Positions 20,777 to 32,717 of a DNA stretch of 33,764 bases are shown one piece after another. Every line of letters begins with the position of its first letter. Positions within the stretch are counted from its first letter, which is position 1. The translations under genes were made by a program, and so were the position numbers. The notes beneath the pieces were generated by a model. It was not told where the DNA came from. It did no database searches and saw only the letters and a program-made list of their open reading frames with translations. This DNA comes from Funneliformis mosseae. Lineage: Eukaryota > Glomeromycota > Glomeromycetes > Glomerales > Glomeraceae. The stretch spans positions 1 to 33,764 of the forward strand of contig CAJVPP010000394.1 in NCBI GenBank assembly GCA_910592005.1. Reading direction: 5' to 3'.

Positions 20777-22584
20777 TGGAAAGTCAAAGTCAACCCATTA
20801 CACTCATTTGTAACAACGAATTTTTATATATTGAAGAAAACTTTGAAACCAGAACCACAAACTTTTCTTTGTTTCATGTTTTCAATCTAAAAGGTCCCAT
20901 AAACGGTATTTCTTTATCTAGTATTGTTATACCGACCTCACTTGATAAATTTTACGAATTTGAAGTGTCTGAATATGATGGCACTTCCTTTAAGGTAAGT
21001 TATGTTGTATCATTGACTTACCTTGTATTAATAACCCTTCTGACAATCTTTCTAAAATTTGTTTTATAGGTTAAAATTCTTTTCGTCAACCAAACCCATT
21101 TAGACTTTGTCAATTTGTTACGCGTTGCTGCAGAAGATTTGTATTTCGTTTCTGAAAATGGTTTCTCTGATTGGGTTCCTATCGATTCTATAACACTTCG
21201 ATTGATTTATCCAAATGCAAATTCGGTAAACCTAATTGGAAATCTTACTGAAGAACAACAGATAGATGAGCATAACTTGATTGAAGAATCCATTTCACCT
21301 GATTATGGTGATGTTGAATGGCTTTCACGCAAACTGAAAGAGATGGCATTACTTTTTCAATCAAAATCTGATATGCCAGCTGATGTGTTGGAAGGTCTTT
21401 TTAGTTCCATGTTTCCGAGACGTGTTACAACTATGAACATTATTGAGGGAGTTGGAATTTTAATTTCTGCTATGGATCATAGATTGAAATATCGATTGAT
21501 TCGAAATATCTTTAAGAAGTTGGCCTCTCTTATCAAAAATAATAATTTGAAATCGATGCTTCTTGAAAACCGATTCGTAAGTAAAATCTTTTCATTTACG
21601 ATTTGATTATTGGTTAAATATTGATCGGCACTTTTTCATTTAACAGGTGCCAGATTTTCATTTCAATATTATTCTTAATCTTTGGACCCTTATTGAAAGT
21701 TTTAAGGTCATTAATAAAACATGTGAAGTGCTCAGGGATTCCGATGAGAAATTCAAAAATATTTTGGCAGTAGAAAGTTCAAACTTTAAAACATACCTTG
21801 AACACGTAGATATTTTGATTTTAAATATTTTAACTATTCTCGCTAATGAGCAATATGATTTACTTCAATGTAAGAATCAAATGATTTAATTATTGTTTTC
21901 TAGTTACCATACTAAAATCAATTATCTTGTAGCACGCTTATCAATTTTCATCAAAGCGATTGAAGATTTGATGAAACTCATCGAATTGATATCCGTCAAG
22001 TGTAATGAGCATTTAAAAGAAATAGAATCTGAAGAACAAGTCGCGAAAAGGAAAGCATTGCTACATCTTGGGTTAGTAACTTTAAAATCAATCAATCAAT
22101 TTATTATTATTTATTATTATTTATCGATTAAAACCAAGTTATTTATTAAAGAATTGCGGCTGTTGAAATAATCTATGGTTTCTCAATGTACAGATCACGT
22201 AGTACAGTTCAGGTATGTTACAATAGGAAAAGGATGTATCTAATTTTATTTAGTTATTTATTTAACTAATCGTTTGTGTTTTGTATTATTAAACAGAGAA
22301 TTACTGAGGGAGCAATATTTGTAGCAAATGGATTTGCTTTTGGTAAATCGTTTGCTGCAAAACAACAATTTGTTGAGGCTATTAATCAACAAAGCAACAC
22401 ACTCAGGAGATTACATGAATTACATGCTACTTTCACTCAAATGTCCAATCAAGGAAAAAGAATCGTATTGGATTTAAGTGGCGAAGAGATGTCGTATCAA
22501 CGTGAAACGTTGATCGAGGAATTCGTGGAATTTAGAATTCAATGCAAAAATTTTGCTTGTGTGTTGGATGAAGTTGATGAATAA
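20776..22584 (+). CDS. Uncharacterised 464-aa mostly helical protein, six exons
   Basis: Exons: 20776-20994, 21070-21576, 21647-21869, 21933-22071, 22194-22212, 22297-22584. The fifth exon is only 19 nt (between TACAG and GTATGT) and is needed to hold the frame. The acceptor of exon 4 is TTGTAG|C at 21931-21932, because the nearer TCTAG gives a stop and a 34-nt intron. The N-terminal ~150 residues look beta-rich (LICNNEFLYIEENF, FSLFHVFNLKGPINGISL, FEFEVSEYDG-type strands, DWVPIDSITLRLIYP). From about residue 165 it is predominantly helical with K/E/L-rich heptad-like stretches (WLSRKLKEMALLFQSK; IEDLMKLIELISVKCNEHL; LRRLHELHATFTQMSNQ). A Gly/Ala/Phe segment, EGAIFVANGFAFGKSFAAK, lies near residue 375. 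I do not recognise the family and assign no function. The coding quality is good and there is no internal break. Confidence 0.75.
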
Positions 22585-23257
22585 ATCACATTAGATAGTT
22601 TTTGTATCTTGGATAAAAGATATAAACCAGCTTAAATAAAATTGAGGAAAGATGACGCCTTTATTATATAAGTGAGAATACTATTTACGAATTTATAATC
22701 CAAGTTCATTATACCAGCCAAAACAGATTTCTAATTACAGCTCATTTGCTTATCATTTTAAAGATATTTTATTATAACAGAAAATTTCATATAAAAATAT
22801 CACATCTAATAAATCATATAAATATGGAATCACAAATTATTTTCAATTCATAATTAAACTGCATTACTAATTAATATAACTTCATCATCTTTGACAATGT
22901 GAATTCACATTGCTTTAACAAATATTTTATAAGGTCATTTGAGGTCATTTGTCAATTCTACGTTGACAACATTTTAGTATTGGTTATTTTTAAACATTAT
23001 CTTTTTGACATTCTTTACAAATATAGAGTTTGTTATGATTTATTACTTTCTAATATTGATTAAAAAGTTCAAAATAAGGCCACCAACGATAGTTATTAAT
23101 ATTTCGTTTTTGAATAGAGGTCATTTACCAATTATGCACATGACCATTATCATAGCTTAATGTGATAAATTGAAAAAAGATTGTGACAAAATTGAGAGCG
23201 ATGCAGATAAATTTTTTTTTTGTTGATTATCTAAACCGATCCTAACTTTCCTTGATA
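22585..23257. other. Spacer before MDJ1
   Basis: 673 bp without a supported gene. It contains a perfect 18-bp palindrome centred on GAATTC at 22895-22912 and an adjacent short tandem repeat, GGTCATTTGA/GGTCATTTGT, at about 22934-22953. It includes the 3' UTR of the 464-aa gene and the promoter and 5' UTR of MDJ1. Confidence 0.55.
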
Positions 23258-25365
23258 ATGGCAACATTAAAATTTAATATTTTACGTTTACGTTCAATAA
23301 TAAATTACCTTTTTTCAGATTCCACAAAATATATAAGTAGTAACGTAAATAAAAAAAATCCAATAAACCTTTTTTGTAATGATTTAACTTTGTCTAATGA
23401 GGAACTATATCTCTATAAGGGCTTTTCTCTAAATTCTTTTCCTCCAAAATTTGCAAGTAGGATTTAAAAATAAACCTTTTTTTTTGCAAATGATTTTTCA
23501 TTTAGTATTTATTAATATTCGTCATATCAATTCGAATTTACAGAATCTGTACCGATATTTAATTCAACTTTCCGACTAAATCAAAAGGTAAAAAAAAGTT
23601 TTTAATTTGTTCATTTAACATAATTGTTGACAAAAATTTTTTTTTTAAAATAATTATTAGCGGTCTTTTCACGCAACAGGTATTCACTTCAATCGAATTT
23701 TGTAAATCTTATCTTAATAAATTTCTCATTGCTTTTTATCGTATTAATTGGTTGTAGCTATTTTAAGACAACGTAAAGATTATTATGAACTCTTGGGTGT
23801 AGACAAGAAAGCTTCCCAAGCCGAGATCAAAAAGGCATATTATGGTGTATGTAAAATAATTTTTATAATTTGGTATTTAAAGGAGTCAATGATTGATTAT
23901 AATAATTCATTATAGCTTGCGAAAAAGTATCACCCGGATACAAATAAAGATCCTACGGCGAAAGAAAAATTTGTACAAATTCAGGAAGCATATGATGTAA
24001 ATTATAGGTTTTTCTTTGACATCTAAAAACATATCTTTTATTTGACACGCATTATGATTATTAATTTATGTTAGATATTATGCGATGAAGAAAAGCGAGC
24101 ACAATATGATCAATTTGGATCATCATTTGCAGGTTTGTTATTCTTAAAAACTATAGAAAATAGAAAATTAAAAATAATTTGTTAAATCATGATGTTTTTA
24201 TATTTAGAGGGTGGACCAACTGGAGCAGGTGGATTCCCTAGCGGAGCGAACTTTGAGGGTTTTGGTGGGTTTGGTTTCAATGGCCACAACGATCTTTTCA
24301 ATCAATTTTTTGGAGGGGCAAGAGGATTTGGCCCAGGAGGAAGACAATCCGCCGAGTTTGGACAACCATTCGTGACAGGATCGGATATAGAAATAGGATT
24401 AAGCTTATCATTTATGGAAGCAGTAAAGGGAGTAACGAAAAGTATTATGGTAGAATCGATCGCAAAATGTAAATCATGCAAAGGATTGGGAACCAAAGGA
24501 AACAAAAAACCGGATACATGTAAAGCATGCAAAGGCAGCGGAGTAATATTTTTGCAAGTGGGTTCAGGATTTCACATGCAAAGTGTGTGTTCTGAATGTG
24601 GTGGCAAAGGTACTAGAATATCTGTGGCAAATCAATGTCAAACATGCGGTGGTAAAGGACAAGTGAAAGAAAGAAGGACTGTTTCAGTCCCCGTTCCTGC
24701 AGGTAAATGAAACTTTTGCAGAGATTTAGTGATTTTGATTTATATATTTAATTTTGCAAATTCTAACGTACCTTACAGGGGCGGAAGATGGAATGAGACT
24801 TCGTATACCGAAACAAGGAGATATGCCTCTTGGCAGTGAAGGAACACCAGGAGACTTATATGTTAGATTACAAGTTTCACCACATAAAACATTTAAACGA
24901 CTAGGACCACATATTCATGTTGATGCAACAGTTCCATTTTATACAGCTATGTTGGGTGGATATATCCATGTACCTACAATAGACGGAGAGGTTGAACTTA
25001 AAGTTCCGTCAGGTACTCAACCTGAACAACAAGCCCTTTTGAAAAAGCGTGGTGTGACAAGTATAGATAGTCATTATCGTGGTGATCAGATCGTTACTTT
25101 TAAAGTCACTTTACCAAAGTAAGAAATAAAATTCCGAAGAATTTTATTTACTTTTTTAATTTTCACATATTAACTTTTTTCCTTCGTTTTTCATAGGACA
25201 CTTGACCCTAAACAACGCGAATTAATTGAACAATTTGTATCTATAACCGAGGGAACACGATCAAATGAAGCTAAAGAAGGTGGTGATGGATTCTTCAAGA
25301 GCACATTTGGTAAGATAAAGGATAAGTTACATCATCATGAAGATACAAATAACAATAAAAAATAA
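23258..25365 (+). CDS. MDJ1: Mitochondrial DnaJ co-chaperone, Mdj1/DNAJA3-like, nine exons
   Basis: Exons: 23258-23456, 23544-23587, 23661-23679, 23758-23846, 23916-23996, 24075-24132, 24208-24702, 24779-25118, 25197-25365; 497 aa. This type I J-protein stimulates mitochondrial Hsp70 and binds unfolded protein. The J domain (about 94-160) has [14 protein letters not shown] and the HPD triad at 123-125. A Gly/Phe linker (about 164-215) follows, then four zinc-binding repeats: CKSCKGLG (~251), CKACKGSG (~268), CSECGGKG (~291), CQTCGGKG (~307). The C-terminal substrate-binding domains ([37 protein letters not shown]) and a charged tail complete the protein. The N-terminal ~87 residues ([18 protein letters not shown]..., then RSFHATAIL) suit a long mitochondrial presequence with cleavage near RSFHA. 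The true ATG is 23258. Exon 3 is a 19-nt microexon. The first two or three exons are less certain than the rest. Confidence 0.92.
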
Positions 25366-25493
25366 GGACCAGAATAAAATAAAAAATAAAAAGTTTTTAT
25401 TTTAATTATAAAAAAAAAAAATTCATGGATAAAGCACCATTGGATTTTGTTTTCCGTTTTTTTTTTTTTTTAATATTGTTCCTTCTTTAAGAT
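25366..25493. other. Convergent 3' gap of MDJ1 and SEC66
   Basis: 128 bp between the stop codons. A 10-bp inverted repeat (AAAATAAAAA/TTTTTATTTT, about 25383-25403) with AATAAA-like motifs on both strands would serve poly(A) formation in both directions. It is followed by A- and T-runs. Confidence 0.5.
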
Positions 25494-26279
25494 CTATTTC
25501 TTTTTACTTTTCCCCTTTGAATCTTTTCCTTTTTTCTTTTCAGATTCTTCCATTTTTAGTAGTTCTTCCTCGGCTTTCTTTCTTTCTTTTTCTAACCTAG
25601 CCTTTTCTCTTTTTTCATGCTCAGCCATTTCAAATTTTTCTCTTTCCTCCCTCTTCTTAAAGTTTTTTTCTTCCTTTTCTTTTAATTCTTTAATTTGATC
25701 AGCAATTTCTTTGTGTTTTTCATGTTGAACCATTTCGTTAGCAGTATGAAAAATAGTTTGTCCCCAATTCTTTTTAAAAGTTTCAGCTTCTTGAGTAACT
25801 TCTATTACATCTTGTTGAAGTTCTTGTTCAGCTTTTTGAAAAGAACTCCATAATCCATCACCCACAGCACCTTTTTGTACTAAAGAAAGAAGAGCTGGAC
25901 GATTCTCCCTAAGTTTAATTATTCTTTCAACATTTGTCATAGCTCTACGTAATAACGCAGCTCTTAGTTGTAATTCGGTAGCTGGAGGATCAGTTTGTTG
26001 TAATAGAGAAATATAAGTATCTCGAGTTGTGTGATCGGGAAACCACGGTACAAGAATCGCTGATGCTAAAAATATCCCATGGAAATAAAATAAAATAAAA
26101 TAAATTTAGATTTTTTTTTTTTGATTTCCTGTGTTTTAAAACCGGATCTTTTGTTCTGATTGTTACTATTAAAATCAAATTTTATTACCAGCTTTTCGTC
26201 TACGCCATGTATAAGAAAATAAGCTCATCACCATTAACATTCCTCCTACATAGACAACAGTAACTATCCATGACGACAT
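25494..26279 (-). CDS. SEC66: Sec66/Sec71-like subunit of the ER post-translational translocon, two exons
   Basis: Exons (minus): 26279-26189 and 26065-25494; 220 aa. Sec66 (Sec71) belongs to the fungal Sec62/Sec63 complex that feeds finished proteins into the ER through Sec61. The N-terminus is one membrane segment (about residues 4-24, WIVTVVYVGGMLMVMSLFSY) followed by WRRRKAA on the cytosolic side. Next comes the family's LVPWFPDHTTRDTYISLL and TELQLRAALLRRAMTNVERI, then GLWSSFQKAEQELQQDVIEV and NWGQTIFHTANEM. The last ~70 residues are a K/E-rich charged helix ending in a lysine tail. Length and order of motifs match the family; the one intron falls just after the membrane anchor. The upstream 100 bp are A/T-rich with poly-A/T runs. 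Confidence 0.9.
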
Positions 26280-28426
26280 TATTTGATTTTTTTTAATTTA
26301 TAAAAAAAAATATATTTATCAAATATCAGCTAAACGAAAATTCCTCATAAATAACTTTTGAATAAAAAAATCAAAAGAATAATAATGATAAAAGATCGAA
26401 GTAAATTATTCTTTTTTTTTCTTTTTTTTTATGGTTGTTTTTGATGTGGAGAGGAATTAAAATAAATTTCAAATAATGCCACGTTTCGAAATTTTATTAG
26501 GTCATATTCGTCGATTGGTTTGTGTAATATCAAATGATTATTTGATTATTTGATCGACAAATCTAAATTATTGTCATCCCCGATTTGGTTACACTTAGAA
26601 CTAAGTTAGTGAATCATCATCTAATAAGTTATGTATGATAAGTATGAGAATTATATTAAATATTCACATTTTGTGTTATCAATTATAAAATAATAATTCT
26701 AATAAGAACAAAAAATCGCTAAAAGAAATAAAAGTGATCTTTATATCTTATGCTTTCAGATAATGATAAATTATAATAAGAATTAAATTTCAATAATCAA
26801 ATATCAAAATTAAATATAAAATTCTATTGACATATATTCTTTTATTAAGAAATATTAATCAATTTAAATAATTTTAAATTGGAAGTTAATGACTTTTTAA
26901 TAATAAATATAAAGAAATATTAAATTACACCTTTAATTAATAATTTTAATTAATTATTAATATGAATCATTTTTATTAAAATTAAATATTTAATATAAAT
27001 GTTAAGAAAAGAATCAAATTGATATTTAAGAAATTAATTTTTTTATTATCAATAAATAATTTGAAAAGTTAGTGATTTAAAAATGCAAATTAAAATGAAT
27101 GATTTATCTATTTTTATTATGATTAAAATTTTATTATAAAAAAATATAAATTCTCAATTATTTTAAATAAATATAGAAAATAGTAAACATTTTAATTTTA
27201 TAGTATAATTTCAGATACAGGGCTTATAATAAAAATTATAATTTATTAATTTATGTTCAATTTTTTATTATATTTAATATTTTTAGTATTTAATTTTTGT
27301 AAACTATGTGTAATATAATATTAGCAACACAAAATTCTATTGGATAATTAATATATAGATAGAATGATATTATATTTGATATATCTATTATCCTTTACTA
27401 TACTTTAAACAACAATATTAATTAGTTTTTTTTCTAATAATTAACTTTAGTATTAGAATTAAACCTTGTCTAATTCCTAATAATAAACTATTAGTTTTGA
27501 ACTTAATAGAGATATCTAATCTAATTTAAATTCAAATAAATTATAATTATATAAATTTAACTAAATTATATTATAATTCTGATTAATTTTATTAATCAAA
27601 TTATAATTTGATATATTATAATTCTAATTAAATTTATAATACAACCTAACTTAAAAATTTAAATGATAATAAAACATTTAATTAAAATAATTTACTAATC
27701 AAATCTGAATTTTTTAAGTAAAAAAAAATTTAAAATTAATATTACAAATATTTTAAATTTACCTTTTTCTACTAAAAATTAGAAACTTCAAGATATTTTT
27801 ATTAAAAATTCAAGAAATTTAATTATTTAAAAAATTTAATAAATATTAATAAAATGATTTAAATGATTTACATAATATAACTTTTATTATTATAATAATT
27901 ATGAATATATTACTAAAATTCTATATAATTTATAGCTGTTAAATAAGGCAAGCTATAAAAAAACTAGATAAAATAACTATTTAATTACATAAGAAAAGAT
28001 GTTATTACTTCTATATTAAAGAACTTTTCTGAAAAAAATTATATATGGAAAACAACTATCAAAATTATAAAAAAAATAGATTTATAAAGAAAATAAAAAA
28101 TGAAAATAATAATAGCATTAATAATAATATATAGCATAGATTTGCTAAAGCAATTATAGTATAGAGGTACTCATTAATAGCTTTGAATTTGAGTATTTTC
28201 TTACATACAATCACTCTAGTAAATATATAAATGTACTGTATATACTTTATATTAAAAGAAATAAATATAAAAGAAATCAATTATTATAATAATATCTAAT
28301 TATTAAACTTGATTTTTAAATTTAAATTTAAATTCCTAAAAATAAAAAAAGCATTCAAATTACTAGTTATCCTAGTCATTATACAACTTATAATAGACAA
28401 CAAAATTCTTAATAATAAGACTTATT
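26280..28426. other. AT-rich spacer, no gene seen
   Basis: About 2.1 kb. The first 350 bp (to about 26640) are of mixed composition and probably hold the SEC66 promoter. After that the sequence is almost wholly A/T with stops in every frame. I found no convincing terminal repeats or coding motif. Confidence 0.65.
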
Positions 28427-28453
28427 TTGAAAGATAATTATTTTTTTTTAAAA

Positions 28454-30320
28454 GTAAAAGTAACTATTATTTTATATTCAGACGTTACAACTTTTGACAG
28501 ACTTGAAAAAATATTAGAGCATCCAGTTTTTTTGACACTTGAAAATCTTTTGAATTGGCTTCAAAATATTCTAGAATCGAAAGTTCTTTTGGGATTTTTA
28601 CCTAAAGTTTAGGATTTAGAAATTAAAATAACTGATTCTTTTCAAAGTTTTCAATGTGAAATTTATTACAAATATTTTATCATTATGTTTTAACCATTAT
28701 TAAAAAGACCTGATGCTCTGTATTTTAGAATTAAAGGATAAGTAATGTTATTTGCTGCCCAAATTTCATATTTTCTTGCAGATATGTTTAAGGCTGATGA
28801 TATAACTACTACATATAAGTCAGCATATTGTAAAATGCTATGTTATACTTATACAGTTTTGCGAGATGATCTAAATAAGATAAACTTAAAGCTAGCTTCT
28901 CTCAAAACATATGAAAGCATACAGCAAGTAAATAATGCTAATTAAGAAAGAGATTACTCTATAAATTCTACAAAAAATGCATTTTAAAGATTTTCGTAAA
29001 TATTAATTACTATTTAAAATTATCAAAAATAATTACAAATTAATTAAATTATTTATTTTTTGCAGCAACCTAAATATTTATGAAGCATATATTCCTGATC
29101 ACATGCATCATATTGATCTTAGTTTCTTTAAATATCAGCTAAAATTCATGCAAAAGTTTTTGAAGAATGTTGGAGAAATAGGATTACTAAAAGTTTTTGA
29201 TGATTGCTTTCGCAACATATCATATTTTTCTGGCTTAAAATTTATAAATAAGATAAATCAAATAAAAGTAGTAACTGTCGCAGATTATTAACATATAATG
29301 AAAATCACCCTCTTTACGTTGGATGGTATCTATGACAGTTAAAATAAAATAACCTATTCTGAATTTTGCAATCTTTATACGAAGTTTGACAGAATGTATA
29401 TAATAAGTAGAAAAGAATTATATACTGAAGATAAATTAAAAGTTTTCAAGATAACTATATTTAATAATAAGTTAAAATTAAACAAACATTAAATTAATTA
29501 ATAAGTTTTCAATTAAAATAGGAAGTAATTATTAATTAGTGTACTTAGTTTACGAAGATATTCTCTTTGTTGTCTATATTAAATTGCAGTTTTCTTAAAC
29601 TTCATAGCTAGCAATACTATGCAGGTGAGATCTAAACTTTTTCTGATTAAAAATTGCAAATTATCATTCTGTATTTTACTTTCCTTCTTATTTAGTTTCT
29701 GTAATTTGAAAATATGGAGTATTAAATAGTCTATCAATGGAAGCATATAAAACCCTTCATAAATATTATATAAAAACCCTTACCATTTATCAAACTGAAA
29801 GGAAGTTATGCAGCAACTAGTAAATGCTATTAGTTAACCAATAAATACTGAGTTAAATTGTAATTTAGAATTATAGTAAAAATAAACTAATATTTTAATA
29901 CTAACAATTTCTGTAAGTAAAATATAAAGAATTAATTCTATCTACTAAAAAAATTATTCATCGTAAAACTAAAGAATTTGGCAATATTCTCTGAGAACTA
30001 CTTTTGGATACCATTGATTCAAAAATAAAATCTTTAAAAAAATCTGAAAATCTGTCTTATTAAAATTTTATTAAAGGATTATCCCAAATAATTATGGTAC
30101 TAGATATATTTTTAGATATAAAATTGCTTGATTCTGAAAGCACAGAAGATTTTTATATTAAAGTCTATGATTCAGTTCATTTAGAAAATAGCGAAATCTT
30201 AAGAACTACAGGAGAGTTCTAAAGTAAAGCATGATTTAGTAACATTATGGTAATCTCTGCAGAAGATCAAGAATATTACAAATCGGATGAGGAAGCATGG
30301 TATGGTAAAGTAAGTAAAAT
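28454..30320 (+). pseudogene. Decayed Plavaka-like (CACTA-type) DDE transposase
   Basis: Coding relics follow one another in the order of one large transposase. They are IILYSDVTTFDRLEK and HPVFLTLENL...ESKVLLGFLPKV (to 28612); then, in the same frame beyond stops at 28610-28612, about 28691 and about 28739, FAAQISYFLADMFKADDITT and YKSAYCKMLCYTYTVLRDDL; then after a frame change NIYEAYIPDHMHHIDLSFFK (29071 on) and MKITLFTLDGIYDS...FDRMYIISRKELYTED; then LNSLSMEAYKTLHKYY (about 29725); and finally ISAEDQEYYKSDEEAWYGKV (30250-30309). YSDxTT, LGFLPK and the D-x-MHHxDL block are what I recall of Plavaka-type transposases common in Rhizophagus. At least five in-frame stops and frame changes make it non-functional. 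No ends or TIRs were located. The family call rests on memory of motifs, not on a search. Confidence 0.65.
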
Positions 30321-32374
30321 TTTAAAGGTAATAAAATGTTTCAATTTGTTTTCATTAATCATATTTTTTAATACCTTTTTAAGATGCTTTTATTATTTAA
30401 ATTCTTTCATAGATCATTCAAAAAACTATATGAACTAGTTCTTGTTCATTAGTATAATATTGATTTAGAAGAACCTCTACTATACAGTTGTTCATATTTG
30501 TATTACGATTTGATATAGAAAATCAGTTTTTATTAAATAAATATATGTTTTAAAATAGATAAATTTTTTTTAAAAAAATTAATAAATACTTTTAAAGAAA
30601 AAAATAATAAGTTTGAATATCTTCAAAAAAAAAATTAATCAATACAAATATATTTGAAGGAAAATCAATATCTTCAAAAAAAATAATATTTAAAATTAAA
30701 AGTTTTTGCAAGATCAAGAAAAACTTCAAAAAAAAACAAAAATAAATGAGCGAAAAACTTTGCAAAAAAAAAAAATATGACAAAAAATAATTTAAATAAA
30801 AAGGGTTTAGTTTCAGTATTATAAACCCAAAAAAGAAATGAATTAATAAAGTTAATAAATTAAAATTTTAATCGAAAATAACTTCAGAATAACTTTGTAA
30901 AAACAAAAAAATAGTTGTATAAAAAACTCTGAAGATTTTAATATTTTAGAGTTTATCGCAAATTTATATAATATATATAATAAATTGAACTGTAAAATTT
31001 TGCATTCAATATTTTGCACAGATTTTTATTAAAAAATTATGAAGATCTGAATTTTTACAGATTTCTGCAAATTTTTCACTGATGTATAGCACAGATCTTC
31101 AAAATCAGAGTTTTTTGCAAATTTGAATCAATTTAACTTTTTCAATGTATAATAGTTATTTTTAAACAATTAGGTATAATATAAACAGATTACATGATTA
31201 GATAATTTACAAAAATGCATAAATAGGTCAAAAAGTATAAAGTAAAAAATGTAACAAATAGATAGGAAGAAGAAAATAAAGTATTTTTTTTATACACTTT
31301 TTATGAAATTCAAAGTAAATTTTACTCTTAATAAAAGTTTTATTAATTATTATAATTAAAATATATATTTGAAAAAGAATAAAATTTTGCATAAAAAAAC
31401 TGTAATTATAATATTTATTTATTATATAAGTTACTATTTTATATAATTTTAAAAATATAAATAAATCAATAAAAAATTTTTTTAAATTTATTCAAAAAAA
31501 AATTAATTATAATAAAACAACATAATAAATTTTAAATATTTTTATTTAATACTTTTTTTTTATAAAATACAATAATTTAGCAATATATATTTATATTAAT
31601 ATATTATTTAATAAATTATATAAATAATATTCAAAAAAACAAAAAATTTGAAAATTAATACAATTATGAAAAATAATTATTACTTAACAAATATTAAATC
31701 AATCTTGATAAAAAATTATATGTAGTAATTTCAAATCTATAAAACATATTTACTTAATATATAATAAGCAATTTATTTTAATAAAGTGATTAAATTAATT
31801 TGTAAAGTTAAAAAAATATGACTCATTTAGTAAAATTACAAAATAAATATTTCTATACAAATATTAAACCAATATTAATAAAAAATTAAATATAAATATT
31901 ATTAAATTTGTTGAATAACTTTTATTTAAAGATAAAGATAATTGACTTTGACTAAATTGCTTAAATTTCATCATAAAAATCTCTGTATTAATATTTATAA
32001 AAAAATATATTAAATAAATATAAAAATTAGAATTTACAAAAAAAAAAATATATTTAATACATTTTTATAAGTTCAAATATTTAAGTTTAAAAAAATAAGA
32101 TTTTTTTAAAAGATTATATTAAATAAATAAGTATTTTTTTTTATTAAAAAAAAAGAAAAAAATATAATGATTTAAAAAGAAAATTTGATATTAAAAAAAA
32201 TTAATTATCATAATATTAATTATGTAATTATAATTAATTATCAAATTAAATAAATTAAATATTTAATAATTCTATATAATTTTATATATTTTAATTTTAA
32301 AAAATATGCAAAAATCAATTCATTATTAAATATATAGAATTATGATACAGAATTATTAAAATGTTTTAATAATA
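30321..32374. other. AT-rich spacer, no gene seen
   Basis: About 2 kb of A/T-rich sequence with long A-runs (30590-30790) and no open frame of merit. Around 30920-31130 a worn inverted similarity (ACTCTGAAGATTTT and GATCTTCAAAATCAGAG) hints at another old element, without clear ends or a target duplication. Confidence 0.6.
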
Positions 32375-32717
32375 CAGTCAGACCTCTCTAAATGCATCCT
32401 TTATAAATGCACACTCTCTTTAAATGCACACAATGTTCTAGTCCCAAGCTTGGAACTTAGATGCTAAATGCATCCTCTAAGTTCTGTACGTGCAAGAAGT
32501 TTTTCAGTCCTTTGATATGACAATCTGATCTTTAAATGCACGTCACGTGATTATTTATAAAATAATAGAACCCGTTGAAAATTTGATGATTTTTTTTATT
32601 CATTATGTATCAGTACAAATATTTACTACCACAATTAACTTTTGCTTTATTAATACAGTAAAAAATATTTATTTTATTTGTAATATATGCTTAATGTTTA
32701 TCTTTTATTTAAAAGTC
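32375..32717. mobile_element. Left terminus of a CAGT/TA (pogo/Tigger-like) element; right end not in window
   Basis: TA (32373-32374) is followed by CAGTCAGACCTCTCTAAATG, a typical pogo/Tigger-style terminus. Next come three AAATGCA(T/C) copies and a perfect 9-bp dyad, GAACTTAGA (32453-32461) and TCTAAGTTC (32476-32484). No matching right terminus occurs before 33764, so the element is either truncated or extends beyond the window and includes the exon array. The terminus is seen; the extent is inferred. Confidence 0.55.

Noticed and set aside
21870..21906. 34-nt intron ending at TCTAG (21900-21903) in the 464-aa gene
   Set aside because: Too short for this genome and puts exon 4 out of frame; the TTGTAG at 21927-21932 gives a 63-nt intron and keeps the frame.
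24302..24532. Minus-strand frame of 76 codons
   Set aside because: Antisense to the zinc-finger exon of MDJ1.
28065..28280. Minus-strand frame of 71 codons
   Set aside because: I, F, L and Y only, from AT-rich DNA; no motif.
30592..30783. Minus-strand frame of 63 codons
   Set aside because: Phe/Leu-rich translation of A-tract repeats; no coding support.
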